The translations under genes were made by a program, and so were the position numbers. Of a DNA stretch of 64,000 nt, positions 28,345-37,592 are shown in pieces. Under the pieces are notes generated by a model, which was not told the origin of the DNA, made no database searches, and was given only the letters and a program-made list of their open reading frames with translations. Every line of letters starts with the position of its first letter. The stretch's first letter is position 1. Origin of the DNA: Microbacterium croceum (GTDB taxonomy: Bacteria > Actinomycetota > Actinomycetes > Actinomycetales > Microbacteriaceae); contig NZ_JAHWXN010000002.1 in assembly GCF_023091245.1 (NCBI RefSeq), positions 62,001 through 126,000 on the forward strand. Reading direction: 5' to 3'.

Positions 28345-28608
28345 ATGCTGAGCCGCCACGTCACCATCACCGCACACAACGGCGTGCACGCGCGACCGGT
28401 CGCCGAGCTGGTGCGGGTGGTGCAGGCGTACGGTGACTCGGTGACCCTGCGCACCGCGGACGGCGCGGTCGTCGACCTGAGCAGCGTGCTGGCGGTGATG
28501 GACCTGGCTCTGGCGCCGGGCGATGCCGTCACGCTCGAGACGCGGGAGTCCTCGGATGCCGCCGCCGTGCTCGATGCGCTGAGCGAGGTCCTCGCACCAC
28601 GGCTCTGA
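28345..28608 (+). CDS. HPr family phosphocarrier protein (first copy)
   Basis: An 87-residue HPr-like protein that accepts phosphate from enzyme I and passes it to EIIA or PRD domains. The active-site H15 is in the motif NGVHARPVAEL, and a serine equivalent to Ser46 is in LSSVLAVMDL. It differs clearly from the second HPr encoded at 31018. It is not in the PTS operon itself; it stands alone facing the end of the mtlR-like gene, with 6 bases between stop codons. A dedicated regulatory role, such as phosphorylating the PRD regulator, is possible. Confidence 0.88.
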   Translation: MLSRHVTITAHNGVHARPVAELVRVVQAYGDSVTLRTADGAVVDLSSVLAVMDLALAPGDAVTLETRESSDAAAVLDALSEVLAPRL

Positions 28609-28614
28609 CGGCGG

Positions 28615-30537
28615 TCAGCCGTCGATCACCGCGACGAGCTCGTCGAGGAAGGTCTCGAAGCTCGCGGCCCTGCGCACGATCCTCTGCACGCTCTCGCGCT
28701 CGCTGAAGACTTCCACGAGCTGCTCGAACACGGTCTGGAACGCTGCGCGGTCGCTCTCGCTGAACGCCGCGAGCGCGACGACTTGCACCCGGCCGTCGCC
28801 CCAGGCAGCGGAGCCGTCGGCGACACCGATGGCGATGGCGGTCCTGGTCGCGGTCATCTGCAGGGCATGGGGAACCGCGAGCGAGTCGGTGAACGCCGTG
28901 GATGACATCTGCTCGCGCGCGATCGTGTTCTCGATGTAGTCCTCGCCGATCAGGCCGCTGCGCACCAGCAGCCCGCCCAGACGCCGGATGATCGCCTCCT
29001 CCCCCTCGTCAGGGAGCGGCGACACGTAGGCCTCGGCGTGGAAGTAGCGCGCCAGCTCGGCGCGCAGCCGGGTCAGGCGGCGTCCCCGGCGCACTCGCCC
29101 GGCCGCGGCTTGGATGCGGTCGACGTCGGAGTCCGTCAGGAAGGGCTGGATGCGCACGAAGCGGTCTCCGGATGCCCCCGGCTCGATCGTGCTGAGCACG
29201 AGGTCGGTGTCGAAGGACGTCCAGTCGGGGTCGACGTTCGTGATCACGCTGGTCACCTCGATCGCCGAACCGAGCGAGCGGTCGACGCTGGAGCGCAGCA
29301 GCTCGTGGAGCTCGTAGTACCCGGGGCAGACGATGGTCGCCGTCAGGATCGACTCGGCCTTGCGACTGCGCTCGAGACGCCCGCCCACGTGCATCGCGAT
29401 GTAGGCGATCTCGTCGTCGTGGATGGGCGCGCCCAGACGGTCGTGCAGCCCGCTGGCGATGGAGACGGCGACCTCGAAGATCATCGGGTACGACGTCTTG
29501 AGGGACCGGGTGAGCGGGTTGCGGGTGAGTGCGCTCTCCTCAGCCCTGCGCAGCAGGTTCTGCACGTGCAGCGCGAGGCGGAGTTGGAAGGTCTCATCGA
29601 CCAGATCGACCTGGTAGTCGTCGGCCGCACGCTGCACCTCGGCGCGGACGGCGGCCTCGACCTCCGGGTCCACCCCGCTGCGGGCGACGTCACCCGCCGC
29701 GTCCTCTCCCGGTGCCACGATCCGCGTGAGCACGAGGGAGGCGAGATGATCGCTGTCGCCGTCACCGAGAGCCACGGCGAAGTGCTCGCCGGCCAGACGC
29801 GCGATCACTTCACCGACCTTCGGTATCTCGGCGCGGGTTCCCGAGGGTGCCGATTCCAGCGCGTGCCCTGCGGCCACGCGCTCGGCGGCGATGGCGATGT
29901 GCAGCAGCACGTCAGAGATGGCGAGCTCGTTCACGTAATAGCCGAGTTCGCCGAGTTCTCTGACCAGCGCGGATTTGAACGGAGCGACGGCGTGCGCGGA
30001 GACCGCATTGCCGGCGAGCGCGCGTCGGAAGGTCTCGGGGTGGAAGGAGGCGGCATCCATCTCATCGTGCGCAAGACGGCTGAGCAGTCGTCTCTGGGCG
30101 GTCTCGTTGCCGCGGAGCCGCACGATCTCGCGGTCCCGCTCCAGCGAGAGGTCGGTGCTGTCGATGAGCGCGCGCACACGGGCGAGGTCCGCTTCGAGCG
30201 TCGCCTCGCTCACGTGCAGGCGGTCGGCCATCTCGAACACGTCGATGCCGGCGGGCGTGTCGAGCAGCGTGCGCACGATCCCGTGCAGTCGATCGCGAGG
30301 AGCCGAGTCCCGGCTCTGACGTGCGCGGAGGGCAGCGCGGGCACCGGGGCCGGCGCGGTACCCGGCCGAGCCGGACTCGACGGCATCCCCGCCTGCCGTC
30401 CGTGCGTTCAACGCGGCGACGTAGGAGCGCACGCTCCGCGGCGTGACGCCGAGCAGATCGGCGAGGCTGCCGGCCGTCGCCCAGGAATCCTGACGGAGGA
30501 GGGTCGAGAGCAGCTGGTCCTGGCGCTGACGCGACAT
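28615..30537 (-). CDS. mtlR: MtlR/BglG-type PRD transcriptional regulator of the mannitol PTS
   Basis: A 640-residue PTS-controlled activator. The order is an N-terminal helix-turn-helix (LADLLGVTPRSVRSYVAAL), a second HTH-like region, and two PRD domains with histidines in LLHIAIAAE and IAMHVGGRLERS. Next come an EIIB-like domain (ATIVCPGYYELHELLRSSV) and a C-terminal mannitol-type EIIA domain with H557 in SLAVPHALQ. In Firmicutes such proteins activate mannitol genes according to the phosphorylation state of their PTS domains. ATG 30537 is preceded by GGAGGG; an in-frame extension to 30744 would cross the divergent PTS gene start and is rejected. Divergent from the PTS operon. Confidence 0.88.
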   Translation of the reverse strand: MSRQRQDQLLSTLLRQDSWATAGSLADLLGVTPRSVRSYVAALNARTAGGDAVESGSAGYRAGPGARAALRARQSRDSAPRDRLHGIVRTLLDTPAGIDVFEMADRLHVSEATLEADLARVRALIDSTDLSLERDREIVRLRGNETAQRRLLSRLAHDEMDAASFHPETFRRALAGNAVSAHAVAPFKSALVRELGELGYYVNELAISDVLLHIAIAAERVAAGHALESAPSGTRAEIPKVGEVIARLAGEHFAVALGDGDSDHLASLVLTRIVAPGEDAAGDVARSGVDPEVEAAVRAEVQRAADDYQVDLVDETFQLRLALHVQNLLRRAEESALTRNPLTRSLKTSYPMIFEVAVSIASGLHDRLGAPIHDDEIAYIAMHVGGRLERSRKAESILTATIVCPGYYELHELLRSSVDRSLGSAIEVTSVITNVDPDWTSFDTDLVLSTIEPGASGDRFVRIQPFLTDSDVDRIQAAAGRVRRGRRLTRLRAELARYFHAEAYVSPLPDEGEEAIIRRLGGLLVRSGLIGEDYIENTIAREQMSSTAFTDSLAVPHALQMTATRTAIAIGVADGSAAWGDGRVQVVALAAFSESDRAAFQTVFEQLVEVFSERESVQRIVRRAASFETFLDELVAVIDG

Positions 30538-30613
30538 GATCCCTCCGACTCCTCCACGTGCTGACTGCACTGTCCTGACGTCTCTCCATGATGTCAGTTC
30601 ACCGCGGGGCATG

Positions 30614-30675
30614 CGCGGAAACCGATGTTCCGCGGGGGCGGAAAGGAACGTGGTGGTGACGCGCCACGTCCTTTC
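30614..30675. promoter_or_regulatory. divergent mtlR/PTS intergenic region with two inverted repeats
   Basis: CGCGGAA-N7-TTCCGCG (30614-30634) is a candidate operator. GAAAGGAACGTGG (30641-30653) and CCACGTCCTTTC (30664-30675) are complementary apart from one bulged A. They lie 30-90 bases before the first PTS gene, in the region where MtlR would bind or a leader hairpin would form. No convincing -35/-10 pair was found. Confidence 0.4.
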
Positions 30676-30703
30676 ACAGACTGTTCTCAGGAAGGTGGCA
30701 TCG

Positions 30704-31021
30704 ATGAAGATCCTCGTGGTGTGCGGTGCCGGCGCGTCCAGCACGTTCGTCGCTCAGCGGCTCCGCCGCGCAGCCGCGGACGCCGGTCTCGACTGGGACG
30801 CCTCCGCAGGCATGGAGAGCTCCGTCGTCGATGGCGCGAACGACCTCGTGCTCGTCGGTCCGCACCTCGCGGATCGCCTCTCGGCCATCGAGGATGCGGT
30901 GCGTTGCCCGGTCGCCCTCCTTCCGCAGGATGTCTTCGCGGACCGCAGCGGTGAGCGCACGCTCGCCATCGCCCGCGCGCTCCTCCCCGATGTCAGCAGC
31001 ACCCCGAAAGGAACATCATGA
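30704..31021 (+). CDS. free-standing PTS EIIB-like protein
   Basis: A 105-residue EIIB of the lactose/cellobiose-like P-loop type. The phosphorylatable cysteine is C7 in VVCGAGASSTFVAQRL, followed by a compact alpha/beta fold (DLVLVGPHLADRL). It is the first gene of the PTS operon and overlaps the second HPr gene (ATGA). The mannitol permease encoded downstream already has its own EIIB, so this one is redundant for transport unless it serves another EIIC or passes phosphate to the regulator. ATG 30704 has AGGAAGG upstream. Confidence 0.75.
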   Translation: MKILVVCGAGASSTFVAQRLRRAAADAGLDWDASAGMESSVVDGANDLVLVGPHLADRLSAIEDAVRCPVALLPQDVFADRSGERTLAIARALLPDVSSTPKGTS

Positions 31022-31305
31022 CCACCTCTCGCACCGTTCGCATCGGCTCATCGCACGGGCTGCACGCCCGCCCCGCGAAGCTGTTCGCACAGGCCGCGAA
31101 GGACGCCGGCGTCCCCGTCACGATCGCCAAGGACTCCGGCAAGCCGGTCAACGCGGCCAGCATCCTGGGCGTCATCGCGCTCGCGATCGAGTACGGCGAC
31201 TACGTCACCCTCACGGTCGACGGTGACGGTGCCGACGCCGAGAGCGTGATCGACACCCTCACCGAGCTGCTCACGACGGACCACGACCAGGACGCCGCCG
31301 GATGA
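31018..31305 (+). CDS. ptsH: HPr family phosphocarrier protein (second copy)
   Basis: A 95-residue HPr with active-site H16 in SSHGLHARPAKLF and a Ser46-equivalent in NAASILGVIAL. The C-terminal ten residues are acidic. The start codon overlaps the EIIB stop, and its own stop overlaps the enzyme I start, so the three proteins are translationally coupled. This copy is the likely general HPr of the cell, since it sits next to enzyme I. Confidence 0.92.
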   Translation: MTTSRTVRIGSSHGLHARPAKLFAQAAKDAGVPVTIAKDSGKPVNAASILGVIALAIEYGDYVTLTVDGDGADAESVIDTLTELLTTDHDQDAAG

Positions 31306-32987
31306 GCACGCTTCGTGGAGTCGGGATCGGTCTCGGCGTCGCCCAGGGCACCGTCGTCCGGATGACGGAGGCGCTGCCCGCGCCGGACCAGACGCCGAGC
31401 ACGCGCGGGGCCGACGAGGAACGCGCCCGAGCTCGGGATGCCGTGACCGTGGTCGCCAGGGAGCTGAACGAGCGCGGCGCGGCGGCCGGAGGCTCAGCCC
31501 AGGATGTGCTCGAGGCACAGGCCATGATCGCCGAGGACCCGACGCTGCAGGACGAGGTCGACGCCCGCATCGGCGCCGGTGCCACGGCGGAGTGGGCGGT
31601 GCACGACGCGTTCGCCGGCTTCCGCGCCACGCTGGAGGCGGTCGGCGGCTACCTCGGCGAGCGCGCAGCCGACCTCGATGACATCGCTCAGCGCGTGCTG
31701 GCGCACCTGCGGGGAGTGGATGCTCCGGGAGTGCCGAACCCCGGGCACCCCTTCGTGCTGGTCGCCCGCGACCTGGCTCCGGCGGACACCGCGCTGCTCG
31801 ACCTCGATCAGGTGCTCGCTCTGATCACGACAGACGGCGGCCCGACATCGCACACCGCGATCCTCGCCCGCGAGAAGGGCATCGTCGCGATCGTCGGCGC
31901 GGTCGAGGCCACGACTCTGACCAACGGCCAGAGCGTGATCGTCGATGCCGCGGCCGGGCTCATCACCGTCGATCCTTCCCAGGAGGAGATGGATCGCGCC
32001 GCGCAGCGCGCTGCAGAGCGACGCTCGGCTGACGCGGCCCCCCTGACCCCCGGCGCCCTCGCCGACGGCACGCCGATCGCGCTGCTGGCGAATCTGGGGA
32101 AGCCCGCAGACGCATCCGATGCCGTCGACCGTGGGGCCGAGGGCGTCGGGCTGTTCCGCACCGAGTTCCTGTTCCTCTCCGCCACGCAGGCGCCGACGAT
32201 CGCGCAGCAGCGCGAGTCGTACCGCGAGCTGCTGGCGGCGTTCCCTGGCAAGAAAGTCGTCGTGCGGATGCTCGACGCCGGGGCCGACAAGCCGCTCGCG
32301 TTCCTCAATGACGCGCACGAGGAGAATCCCGCACTGGGGCTCCGCGGGCTGCGCGCACTGCGCGCCAGCGAGGACATCCTCCGCGAACAGTTGACCGCAC
32401 TCGCGGAGGCGGAGGCGCTGACCGACGCCGATCTGTGGGTCATGGCCCCGATGGTCACGACGGTCGAGGAGACCGCCTACTTCACCGCTCTCGCCCGCGA
32501 GTACGGACTCAAGACCGCGGGGGTGATGGTCGAGGTCCCGGCGAGTGCACTGCTCGCCGACCGTGTGCTCGCGCACGCGGATTTCGCCTCGATCGGCACG
32601 AACGACCTGACGCAGTACACGATGGCGGCCGACCGGCTGCTCGGCTCGGTCGCCGGGTTCCAGGACCCGTGGCACCCCGCGGTGCTGCGCCTGGTGCGCG
32701 AGGTCGGCGCTGCCGGCGCGCGGCTCGGCAAGCCGATCGGGATCTGCGGAGAGGCCGCCGCCGATCCGCTGCTCGCGGTCGTGCTCGTGGGCTTGGGGGC
32801 GACGAGCCTGTCGATGGCACCGTCTGCGCTGGCCGACGTGCGCCACACCCTCTCCGAACGCACCCTCGACGAGGCCCGCAACCTCGCCGAGATCGCACTG
32901 GCGGCGGATGACGCCGCCGGTGCACGTAACGCGGTGGCGGAAGCCACAGCGTCCTTCCCCTCCCACCAGAAAGAGACGACATCATGA
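31302..32987 (+). CDS. ptsI: PTS enzyme I (phosphoenolpyruvate-protein phosphotransferase)
   Basis: Starts the PTS cascade by taking phosphate from PEP and handing it to HPr. At 561 residues it is near the usual length. The phospho-histidine H184 is in DGGPTSHTAILARE. The PEP-binding C-domain has GVGLFRTEFLF, ASIGTNDLTQYTMAADR and the GICGEAA cysteine loop. It overlaps its neighbours by 4 bases on both sides. An enzyme I gene inside a mannitol operon suggests that PTS transport as a whole is tuned to this locus in this strain. Confidence 0.95.
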   Translation: MSTLRGVGIGLGVAQGTVVRMTEALPAPDQTPSTRGADEERARARDAVTVVARELNERGAAAGGSAQDVLEAQAMIAEDPTLQDEVDARIGAGATAEWAVHDAFAGFRATLEAVGGYLGERAADLDDIAQRVLAHLRGVDAPGVPNPGHPFVLVARDLAPADTALLDLDQVLALITTDGGPTSHTAILAREKGIVAIVGAVEATTLTNGQSVIVDAAAGLITVDPSQEEMDRAAQRAAERRSADAAPLTPGALADGTPIALLANLGKPADASDAVDRGAEGVGLFRTEFLFLSATQAPTIAQQRESYRELLAAFPGKKVVVRMLDAGADKPLAFLNDAHEENPALGLRGLRALRASEDILREQLTALAEAEALTDADLWVMAPMVTTVEETAYFTALAREYGLKTAGVMVEVPASALLADRVLAHADFASIGTNDLTQYTMAADRLLGSVAGFQDPWHPAVLRLVREVGAAGARLGKPIGICGEAAADPLLAVVLVGLGATSLSMAPSALADVRHTLSERTLDEARNLAEIALAADDAAGARNAVAEATASFPSHQKETTS

Positions 32988-34537
32988 CGACGACGTCACC
33001 CGCCGCCCGGAAGCCGGGCGGTGCACGCGTAGGCGTGCAGAAGTTCGGCACATTCCTCTCGGGCATGGTCATGCCCAACATCGCTGCATTCATCGCATGG
33101 GGATTCATCACCGCGCTGTTCATCCCTGACGGCTGGCTCGGGAGCAACAGTCCCGTGGAGTCGTGGCGGTGGGCGGATTCCGCGATCCTGGGTGGCGGAG
33201 AGATTGATGGGGTCGTCTATCCCGGCCTCGTCGGGCCGATCATCACGTATCTGCTTCCTCTGCTGATCGCATTCACCGGCGGGCGGATGGTGCACGGGCA
33301 CCGCGGCGGCGTGGTCGGCGCCGTTGCGGCCATGGGGGTGATCAGCGGAGCCTCCGGCACCGTCATGTTCCTCGGCGCCATGATCGTCGGACCGCTCACC
33401 GCGCTTGTTCTGAAGTGGGTGGAGAAGCCGTGGCAAGGAAAGATCAAGCCTGGCTTCGAGATGTTGGTGGATAACTTCTCCGCCGGATTCGTGGCATTCT
33501 TCATGGCGCTCGCCTCCTTCTTCTGGCTCGCGCCGGTGATGCGATGGATCACCGACGTTCTCGGCGCTGCGGTCGGTTGGCTGGTCGAGACGCAGCTGCT
33601 TCCCCTCGCAAGCATCATCGTCGAACCAGCGAAGGTTCTGTTCCTCAACAACGCGATCAACCACGGTGTCTTCACCCCGCTGGGAACAGAGCAGGTGCAG
33701 GAGACAGGTCGCAGCCTTCTGTTCCTGATCGAGGCGAATCCCGGTCCCGGCGCCGGACTGCTCTTGGCGCTCACTGTCTTCGGAGTCGGCGTAGCTCGCG
33801 CGACCGCTCCTGGCGCGTTCATCATTCAGTTCCTCGGCGGCATCCATGAGGTCTACTTCCCCTATGTGCTGGCCAAGCCTCTCCTGATCGTCGGCCTGAT
33901 CGCCGGTGGAGCGACCGGCGTACTCACCAACATGATCTTCCAGTCGGGGCTCGTGGCGCCAGCCGCTCCCGGATCGATCTTCGCCGTGCTGATCCAGACG
34001 GCGCCGGGCAGCCATGTCGGCGTGATCCTGTCGGTGGTGTTCTCGGCAGCGGTGACGTTCGCGATCACCGCTCCGATCCTGCTTGCGTCACGTCGCCGCG
34101 ACATCGCGGCAGAGGCGGCCAGCGGTGACCCCCTCGCCGCGGCGATCGCGAGGACCGAGGCGAACAAGGGCAAGTCGTCGAGCACCCTGTCGAACCTGGC
34201 CGCATCGGCAGCCAGCACCAGCACCGCGGTGCTGACCGCGCCCATCCGCAACATCGTGTTCGCCTGCGACGCCGGCATGGGCTCCTCCGCCATGGGCGCG
34301 AGCGTGCTGCGCAACAAGTTCAAGAAGGCCGAGATCGACGGGGTCACGGTCACCAACCAGGCGATCGCGAACCTCGACGGCACCGCCGATCTCGTGATCA
34401 CCCAGCAGCAGCTGACGGATCGGGCGAAGGCACAGTCCCCGAACTCGATCCACGTGTCGGTCGACAACTTCATGAACTCTCCCAAGTACGAAGAGGTCGT
34501 CGAGATGGTGCGCGCACAGCGCGATTCCGACGCGTGA
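32984..34537 (+). CDS. mtlA: PTS mannitol transporter subunit EIICB
   Basis: The inner-membrane mannitol permease, which phosphorylates mannitol during uptake. The 517 residues comprise a membrane EIIC domain (about 30-370; family motifs FLSGMVMPNIAAFIAWG and FLNNAINHGVFTPLG, and GGIHEVYFPYVL), a Ser/Ala-rich linker, and a C-terminal EIIB domain with phospho-cysteine C428 in NIVFACDAGMGSSAMG. There is no EIIA domain; that is supplied by the next gene. The start overlaps the enzyme I stop (ATGA). Confidence 0.95.
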   Translation: MTTTSPAARKPGGARVGVQKFGTFLSGMVMPNIAAFIAWGFITALFIPDGWLGSNSPVESWRWADSAILGGGEIDGVVYPGLVGPIITYLLPLLIAFTGGRMVHGHRGGVVGAVAAMGVISGASGTVMFLGAMIVGPLTALVLKWVEKPWQGKIKPGFEMLVDNFSAGFVAFFMALASFFWLAPVMRWITDVLGAAVGWLVETQLLPLASIIVEPAKVLFLNNAINHGVFTPLGTEQVQETGRSLLFLIEANPGPGAGLLLALTVFGVGVARATAPGAFIIQFLGGIHEVYFPYVLAKPLLIVGLIAGGATGVLTNMIFQSGLVAPAAPGSIFAVLIQTAPGSHVGVILSVVFSAAVTFAITAPILLASRRRDIAAEAASGDPLAAAIARTEANKGKSSSTLSNLAASAASTSTAVLTAPIRNIVFACDAGMGSSAMGASVLRNKFKKAEIDGVTVTNQAIANLDGTADLVITQQQLTDRAKAQSPNSIHVSVDNFMNSPKYEEVVEMVRAQRDSDA

Positions 34538-34543
34538 CAGACC

Positions 34544-34577
34544 AGGCGGGGCGGGTGCCACGGCATCCGCCCCGCCT
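34544..34577 (+). terminator. strong hairpin between mtlA and mtlF
   Basis: AGGCGGGGCGG (34544-34554) pairs with its complement at 34567-34577, and the loop itself pairs (TGCC/GGCA). No T-run follows, and the next gene continues the pathway. It is more likely an attenuator or RNA-stability element than a full stop. Confidence 0.5.
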
Positions 34578-34603
34578 CATCATTCCCAGAAAGGCAACAC
34601 ACC

Positions 34604-35035
34604 ATGAGCGTTCTCACCCTCGGCCAGGTCCGCATCCACGCGGGCAGCGCCACGCAGGATCAGGCCCTGCAGGAGGCCACCGACATCCTGATGTCGGCCG
34701 GCGCCGTCACCCCCGCCTATGTCGACGCGATGCGCCAGCGCGAGGAGACCGTGTCGACCTACATGGGCAACGGCCTCGCCATCCCGCACGGCACGAACGA
34801 GACCAAGGATGCGATCCTCGCCTCCGCCCTCTCGGTCGTCCGCTACGACGGCGGCGTCGACTGGGCGGGCGAGCCCGTGACATTCGTGATCGGCATCGCC
34901 GGACGTGGCGATGAGCACCTCGAGATCCTCTCGCAGATCGCGATCCTGTTCTCGGATGACGACGATGTCGCGGCGCTCAACGCCGCGCAGACTCCGGAGG
35001 AGCTGTTCACGCTGCTCTCGGCGGTGAACGACTGA
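34604..35035 (+). CDS. mtlF: PTS mannitol transporter subunit EIIA
   Basis: A 143-residue EIIA of the mannitol/fructose family. It accepts phosphate from HPr on H62 ([10 protein letters not shown]) and passes it to the EIIB domain of MtlA. The fold motif [20 protein letters not shown] is typical. ATG 34604 has AGAAAGG upstream, and its stop overlaps the mtlD start. A hairpin separates it from mtlA. Confidence 0.93.
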   Translation: MSVLTLGQVRIHAGSATQDQALQEATDILMSAGAVTPAYVDAMRQREETVSTYMGNGLAIPHGTNETKDAILASALSVVRYDGGVDWAGEPVTFVIGIAGRGDEHLEILSQIAILFSDDDDVAALNAAQTPEELFTLLSAVND

Positions 35036-36192
35036 TGAAGGCGGTCCACTTCGGCGCCGGCAACATCGGGCGCGGGTTCGTCGGCCTGCTGCTGCACGAG
35101 GGCGGCTACGAGGTCGTGTTCTCCGACGTCGCCGACGCTCTGGTGGATGCCATCAACGCGGCGGACTCGTACACCGTGCACGAGGCGGGTCCCGGTGGCG
35201 TCGACCACGTGGTGACCGGCTTCCGCGCGGTCAACAGCCGCACGGATCCCGACGCCGTGGCCGCCGAGATCGCGACCGCCGATGTCGTGACCACCGCCGT
35301 CGGTCCGACCGTGCTGCGGTTCGTCGCGCCCGCCATCGTCGCAGGGCTCGCCCAGCGCCCGGCCGGTGCGGCTCCGCTGCAGGTCATGGCCTGTGAGAAC
35401 GCGATCGGTGCGACCGATCTGCTGCGCGCCGAGGTCGAGACCGCAGCGGGCATCGATGCCGAGGAGCTGCTGGCGCGTGCGGTGTTCGCGAACACCGCGG
35501 TGGACCGTATCGTCCCGGCGCAGGCACCCGGCGCAGGTGTCGACGTCACGGTCGAGCCGTACGTCGAGTGGGCGATCGAGTCCGGGGCATTCGGCGGTGC
35601 GCTGCCGAACATCCCCGGCGCGCACTTCGTCGAGGACCTGGCCCCGTACATCGAGCGCAAGCTGTTCACGGTGAACACCGGGCATGCCGCTGCGGCGTAC
35701 TTCGGTGCGCAGCGCGGGATCGAGCGGATCTCCGACGCCCTCGCCGACGACGCGGTCGCCGCGAACGTCACCGCCGCGCTAGAGGAGACCTCCGCGGTGC
35801 TGGTCGCCACGCACGGCCTCGACCCTGCGGAGCTGGCCGCGTACCGTGCCACGATCCTGGAGCGCTTCCGCAACCCGGCTCTCATCGACACCGTGCAGCG
35901 CGTCGGGCGTCAGCCGTTGCGCAAGATCTCGCGCCACGAGCGCTTCGTCGGACCCGCCGCGATGGCCGCAGAGCACGGTCTCTCATCGCGCGCGCTCGTG
36001 GCAGCGATCGCGGCCGCCCTCGCGTTCGACGACGCCGAGGACGAGCAGTCGGTGGAACTGCAGCAGCTGCTGCGCACGGAGGACGCCGTGAGCTTCACCA
36101 CCCGCACGACCGGGCTGGACCCCGAGCATCCGCTCTTCCCGTCGATCCGCGACGTCGTGCAGGCCCGCCAGGAGCACATCGGCGTCGGCTGA
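35035..36192 (+). CDS. mtlD: mannitol-1-phosphate 5-dehydrogenase
   Basis: Oxidises mannitol-1-phosphate to fructose-6-phosphate with NAD, completing mannitol entry into glycolysis. The 385-residue protein starts with the nucleotide-binding motif [15 protein letters not shown] and has the polyol dehydrogenase signature region [11 protein letters not shown], including the active-site basic segment [11 protein letters not shown]. The start overlaps the mtlF stop (TGATG). A GC-rich hairpin follows. Confidence 0.95.
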   Translation: MKAVHFGAGNIGRGFVGLLLHEGGYEVVFSDVADALVDAINAADSYTVHEAGPGGVDHVVTGFRAVNSRTDPDAVAAEIATADVVTTAVGPTVLRFVAPAIVAGLAQRPAGAAPLQVMACENAIGATDLLRAEVETAAGIDAEELLARAVFANTAVDRIVPAQAPGAGVDVTVEPYVEWAIESGAFGGALPNIPGAHFVEDLAPYIERKLFTVNTGHAAAAYFGAQRGIERISDALADDAVAANVTAALEETSAVLVATHGLDPAELAAYRATILERFRNPALIDTVQRVGRQPLRKISRHERFVGPAAMAAEHGLSSRALVAAIAAALAFDDAEDEQSVELQQLLRTEDAVSFTTRTTGLDPEHPLFPSIRDVVQARQEHIGVG

Positions 36193-36211
36193 TCGCCCGC
36201 TCCGCAGCGCC

Positions 36212-36246
36212 GCCCCCGCCACCCGATACGATCGGTGGGCGGGGGC
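36212..36246 (+). terminator. terminator after mtlD
   Basis: GCCCCCGCC (36212-36220) pairs with GGCGGGGGC (36238-36246), with ACC/GGT continuing the stem inside. A short T-rich stretch follows. It separates the mannitol operon from the monooxygenase operon. Confidence 0.6.
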
Positions 36247-36299
36247 GCTTCTGTCGAGGCGCATGGGACATTTCGAGCACAGCGACGTGCGGGAGCAGA

Positions 36300-37592
36300 A
36301 TGAACACATACGCCGTCATCGGCGCGGGTCCTTCGGGTCTCGCCGCGGCCAGGGCACTTCAGAAGCGCGGCATCGGGGTCGACGGCTACGAGGCCTCGCA
36401 CGACGTCGGCGGCCTCTGGGACATCTCGAACCCGCGCAGCACGATGTACGAGTCCGCGCACTTGATCTCCTCCCGCACGACCACCGAGTTCGCCCACTTC
36501 CCGATGCGCTCCGCCGTCGACTACCCGGGCCATCGGGTGCTGCACGAGTACTTCCGCGACTACGCCGAGCATTTCGATCTGCGCCCACTCTTCCGGTTCG
36601 ACACGCGCGTGACCCGCCTGGAACCACGCGACGGCGGCTGGGACCTTGTGGCGGTAGGCCCCGATGGCGAGCAGACGCGCTGGTACGCCGGCGTCGTGCT
36701 CGCGAACGGCACGCTCGCGAAGCCGAACATCCCGTCGTTCCCTGGCAGCTTCACCGGCGAGCTCCTGCACACCAGCGCCTACAAGTCCGCTTCTCAGCTG
36801 ACCGGCAAGCGCGTGCTCCTGATCGGCGCAGGCAACTCCGGCTGCGACATCGCCGTCGACGCCGTGCACCACGCCGCATCGATCGACATGAGCGTGCGCC
36901 GCGGCTACTACTTCGTGCCCCGGTACCTGTTCGGCAAGCCCAGCGACACCCTGAATCAGGGCAAGCCGTTGCCCGCCCGCATCAAGCAGGCGGTGGACAG
37001 CCGCGTGCTGCGTGCCTTCACCGGTGATCCGGTGCGGTTCGGCTTTCCGAAGCCCGACTACCGGATCTACGAGTCCCACCCGATCGTGAACACCCTGATC
37101 CTGAATCATCTCGGTCAGGGAGACCTGCGGATCCGCGCGGACGTGGAACGGTTCGACGGCGACACAGTGCACTTCCGCGACGGCACCTCTGAGGACTACG
37201 ACCTGGTGCTCCTCGCCACCGGATACACGCTCGACTACCCCTTCGTCGACCGCGCTCACCTGCAGTGGCAGGGCGCCGCGCCCCGCCTGTTCCTGAACAT
37301 GTTCCCCGCCTCGTTCAACGGCCTGTACGTGATCGGCATGATCGAGGCCTCGGGCATCGGGTGGCAGGGCCGCTACGAGCAGGCGGACCTGCTGGCCGCC
37401 TACCTGGACGCCGTCGAACAGGATCCGGCATCCGCTGAGCGTTTCCGCGCGCGTGTGACAGGCGCGCCCTGGCCGGACCTCACCGGCGGCTACCGCTACC
37501 TCGGCCTCGACCGCATGGCCTACTACGTGAACAAGGATGCATACCGCGGCGCGGTCCGACGGGAGAAGCAGAGCCTCGAGGCCGGCGCATGA
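36300..37592 (+). CDS. flavin-containing monooxygenase family protein
   Basis: A 430-residue FAD/NADPH-dependent monooxygenase. The FAD site is AVIGAGPSGLAAAR at residue 5, the FMO fingerprint reads FTGELLHTSAY (FxGxxxHxxxY), and the NADPH site is LLIGAGNSGCDIAVDA. The segment LLATGYTLDYPF near residue 310 is also typical. Such enzymes oxygenate amines, sulfides or ketones. ATG 36300 is chosen because it gives the canonical N-terminus behind GGGAG; a longer in-frame reading would be out-of-frame mtlD sequence. It overlaps the BASS transporter gene, hinting that the transporter handles its substrate or product. Confidence 0.88.
   Translation: MNTYAVIGAGPSGLAAARALQKRGIGVDGYEASHDVGGLWDISNPRSTMYESAHLISSRTTTEFAHFPMRSAVDYPGHRVLHEYFRDYAEHFDLRPLFRFDTRVTRLEPRDGGWDLVAVGPDGEQTRWYAGVVLANGTLAKPNIPSFPGSFTGELLHTSAYKSASQLTGKRVLLIGAGNSGCDIAVDAVHHAASIDMSVRRGYYFVPRYLFGKPSDTLNQGKPLPARIKQAVDSRVLRAFTGDPVRFGFPKPDYRIYESHPIVNTLILNHLGQGDLRIRADVERFDGDTVHFRDGTSEDYDLVLLATGYTLDYPFVDRAHLQWQGAAPRLFLNMFPASFNGLYVIGMIEASGIGWQGRYEQADLLAAYLDAVEQDPASAERFRARVTGAPWPDLTGGYRYLGLDRMAYYVNKDAYRGAVRREKQSLEAGA

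Noticed and set aside
30641..30675. RNA antiterminator (RAT) site for a BglG-type regulator
   Set aside because: The regulator has a DNA-binding helix-turn-helix (MtlR type), not an RNA-binding CAT domain, and the hairpin lacks a following T-run.
35568..36299. N-terminal extension of the monooxygenase into mtlD
   Set aside because: Arg/Ala-rich out-of-frame mtlD sequence; the FAD motif begins immediately after ATG 36300.
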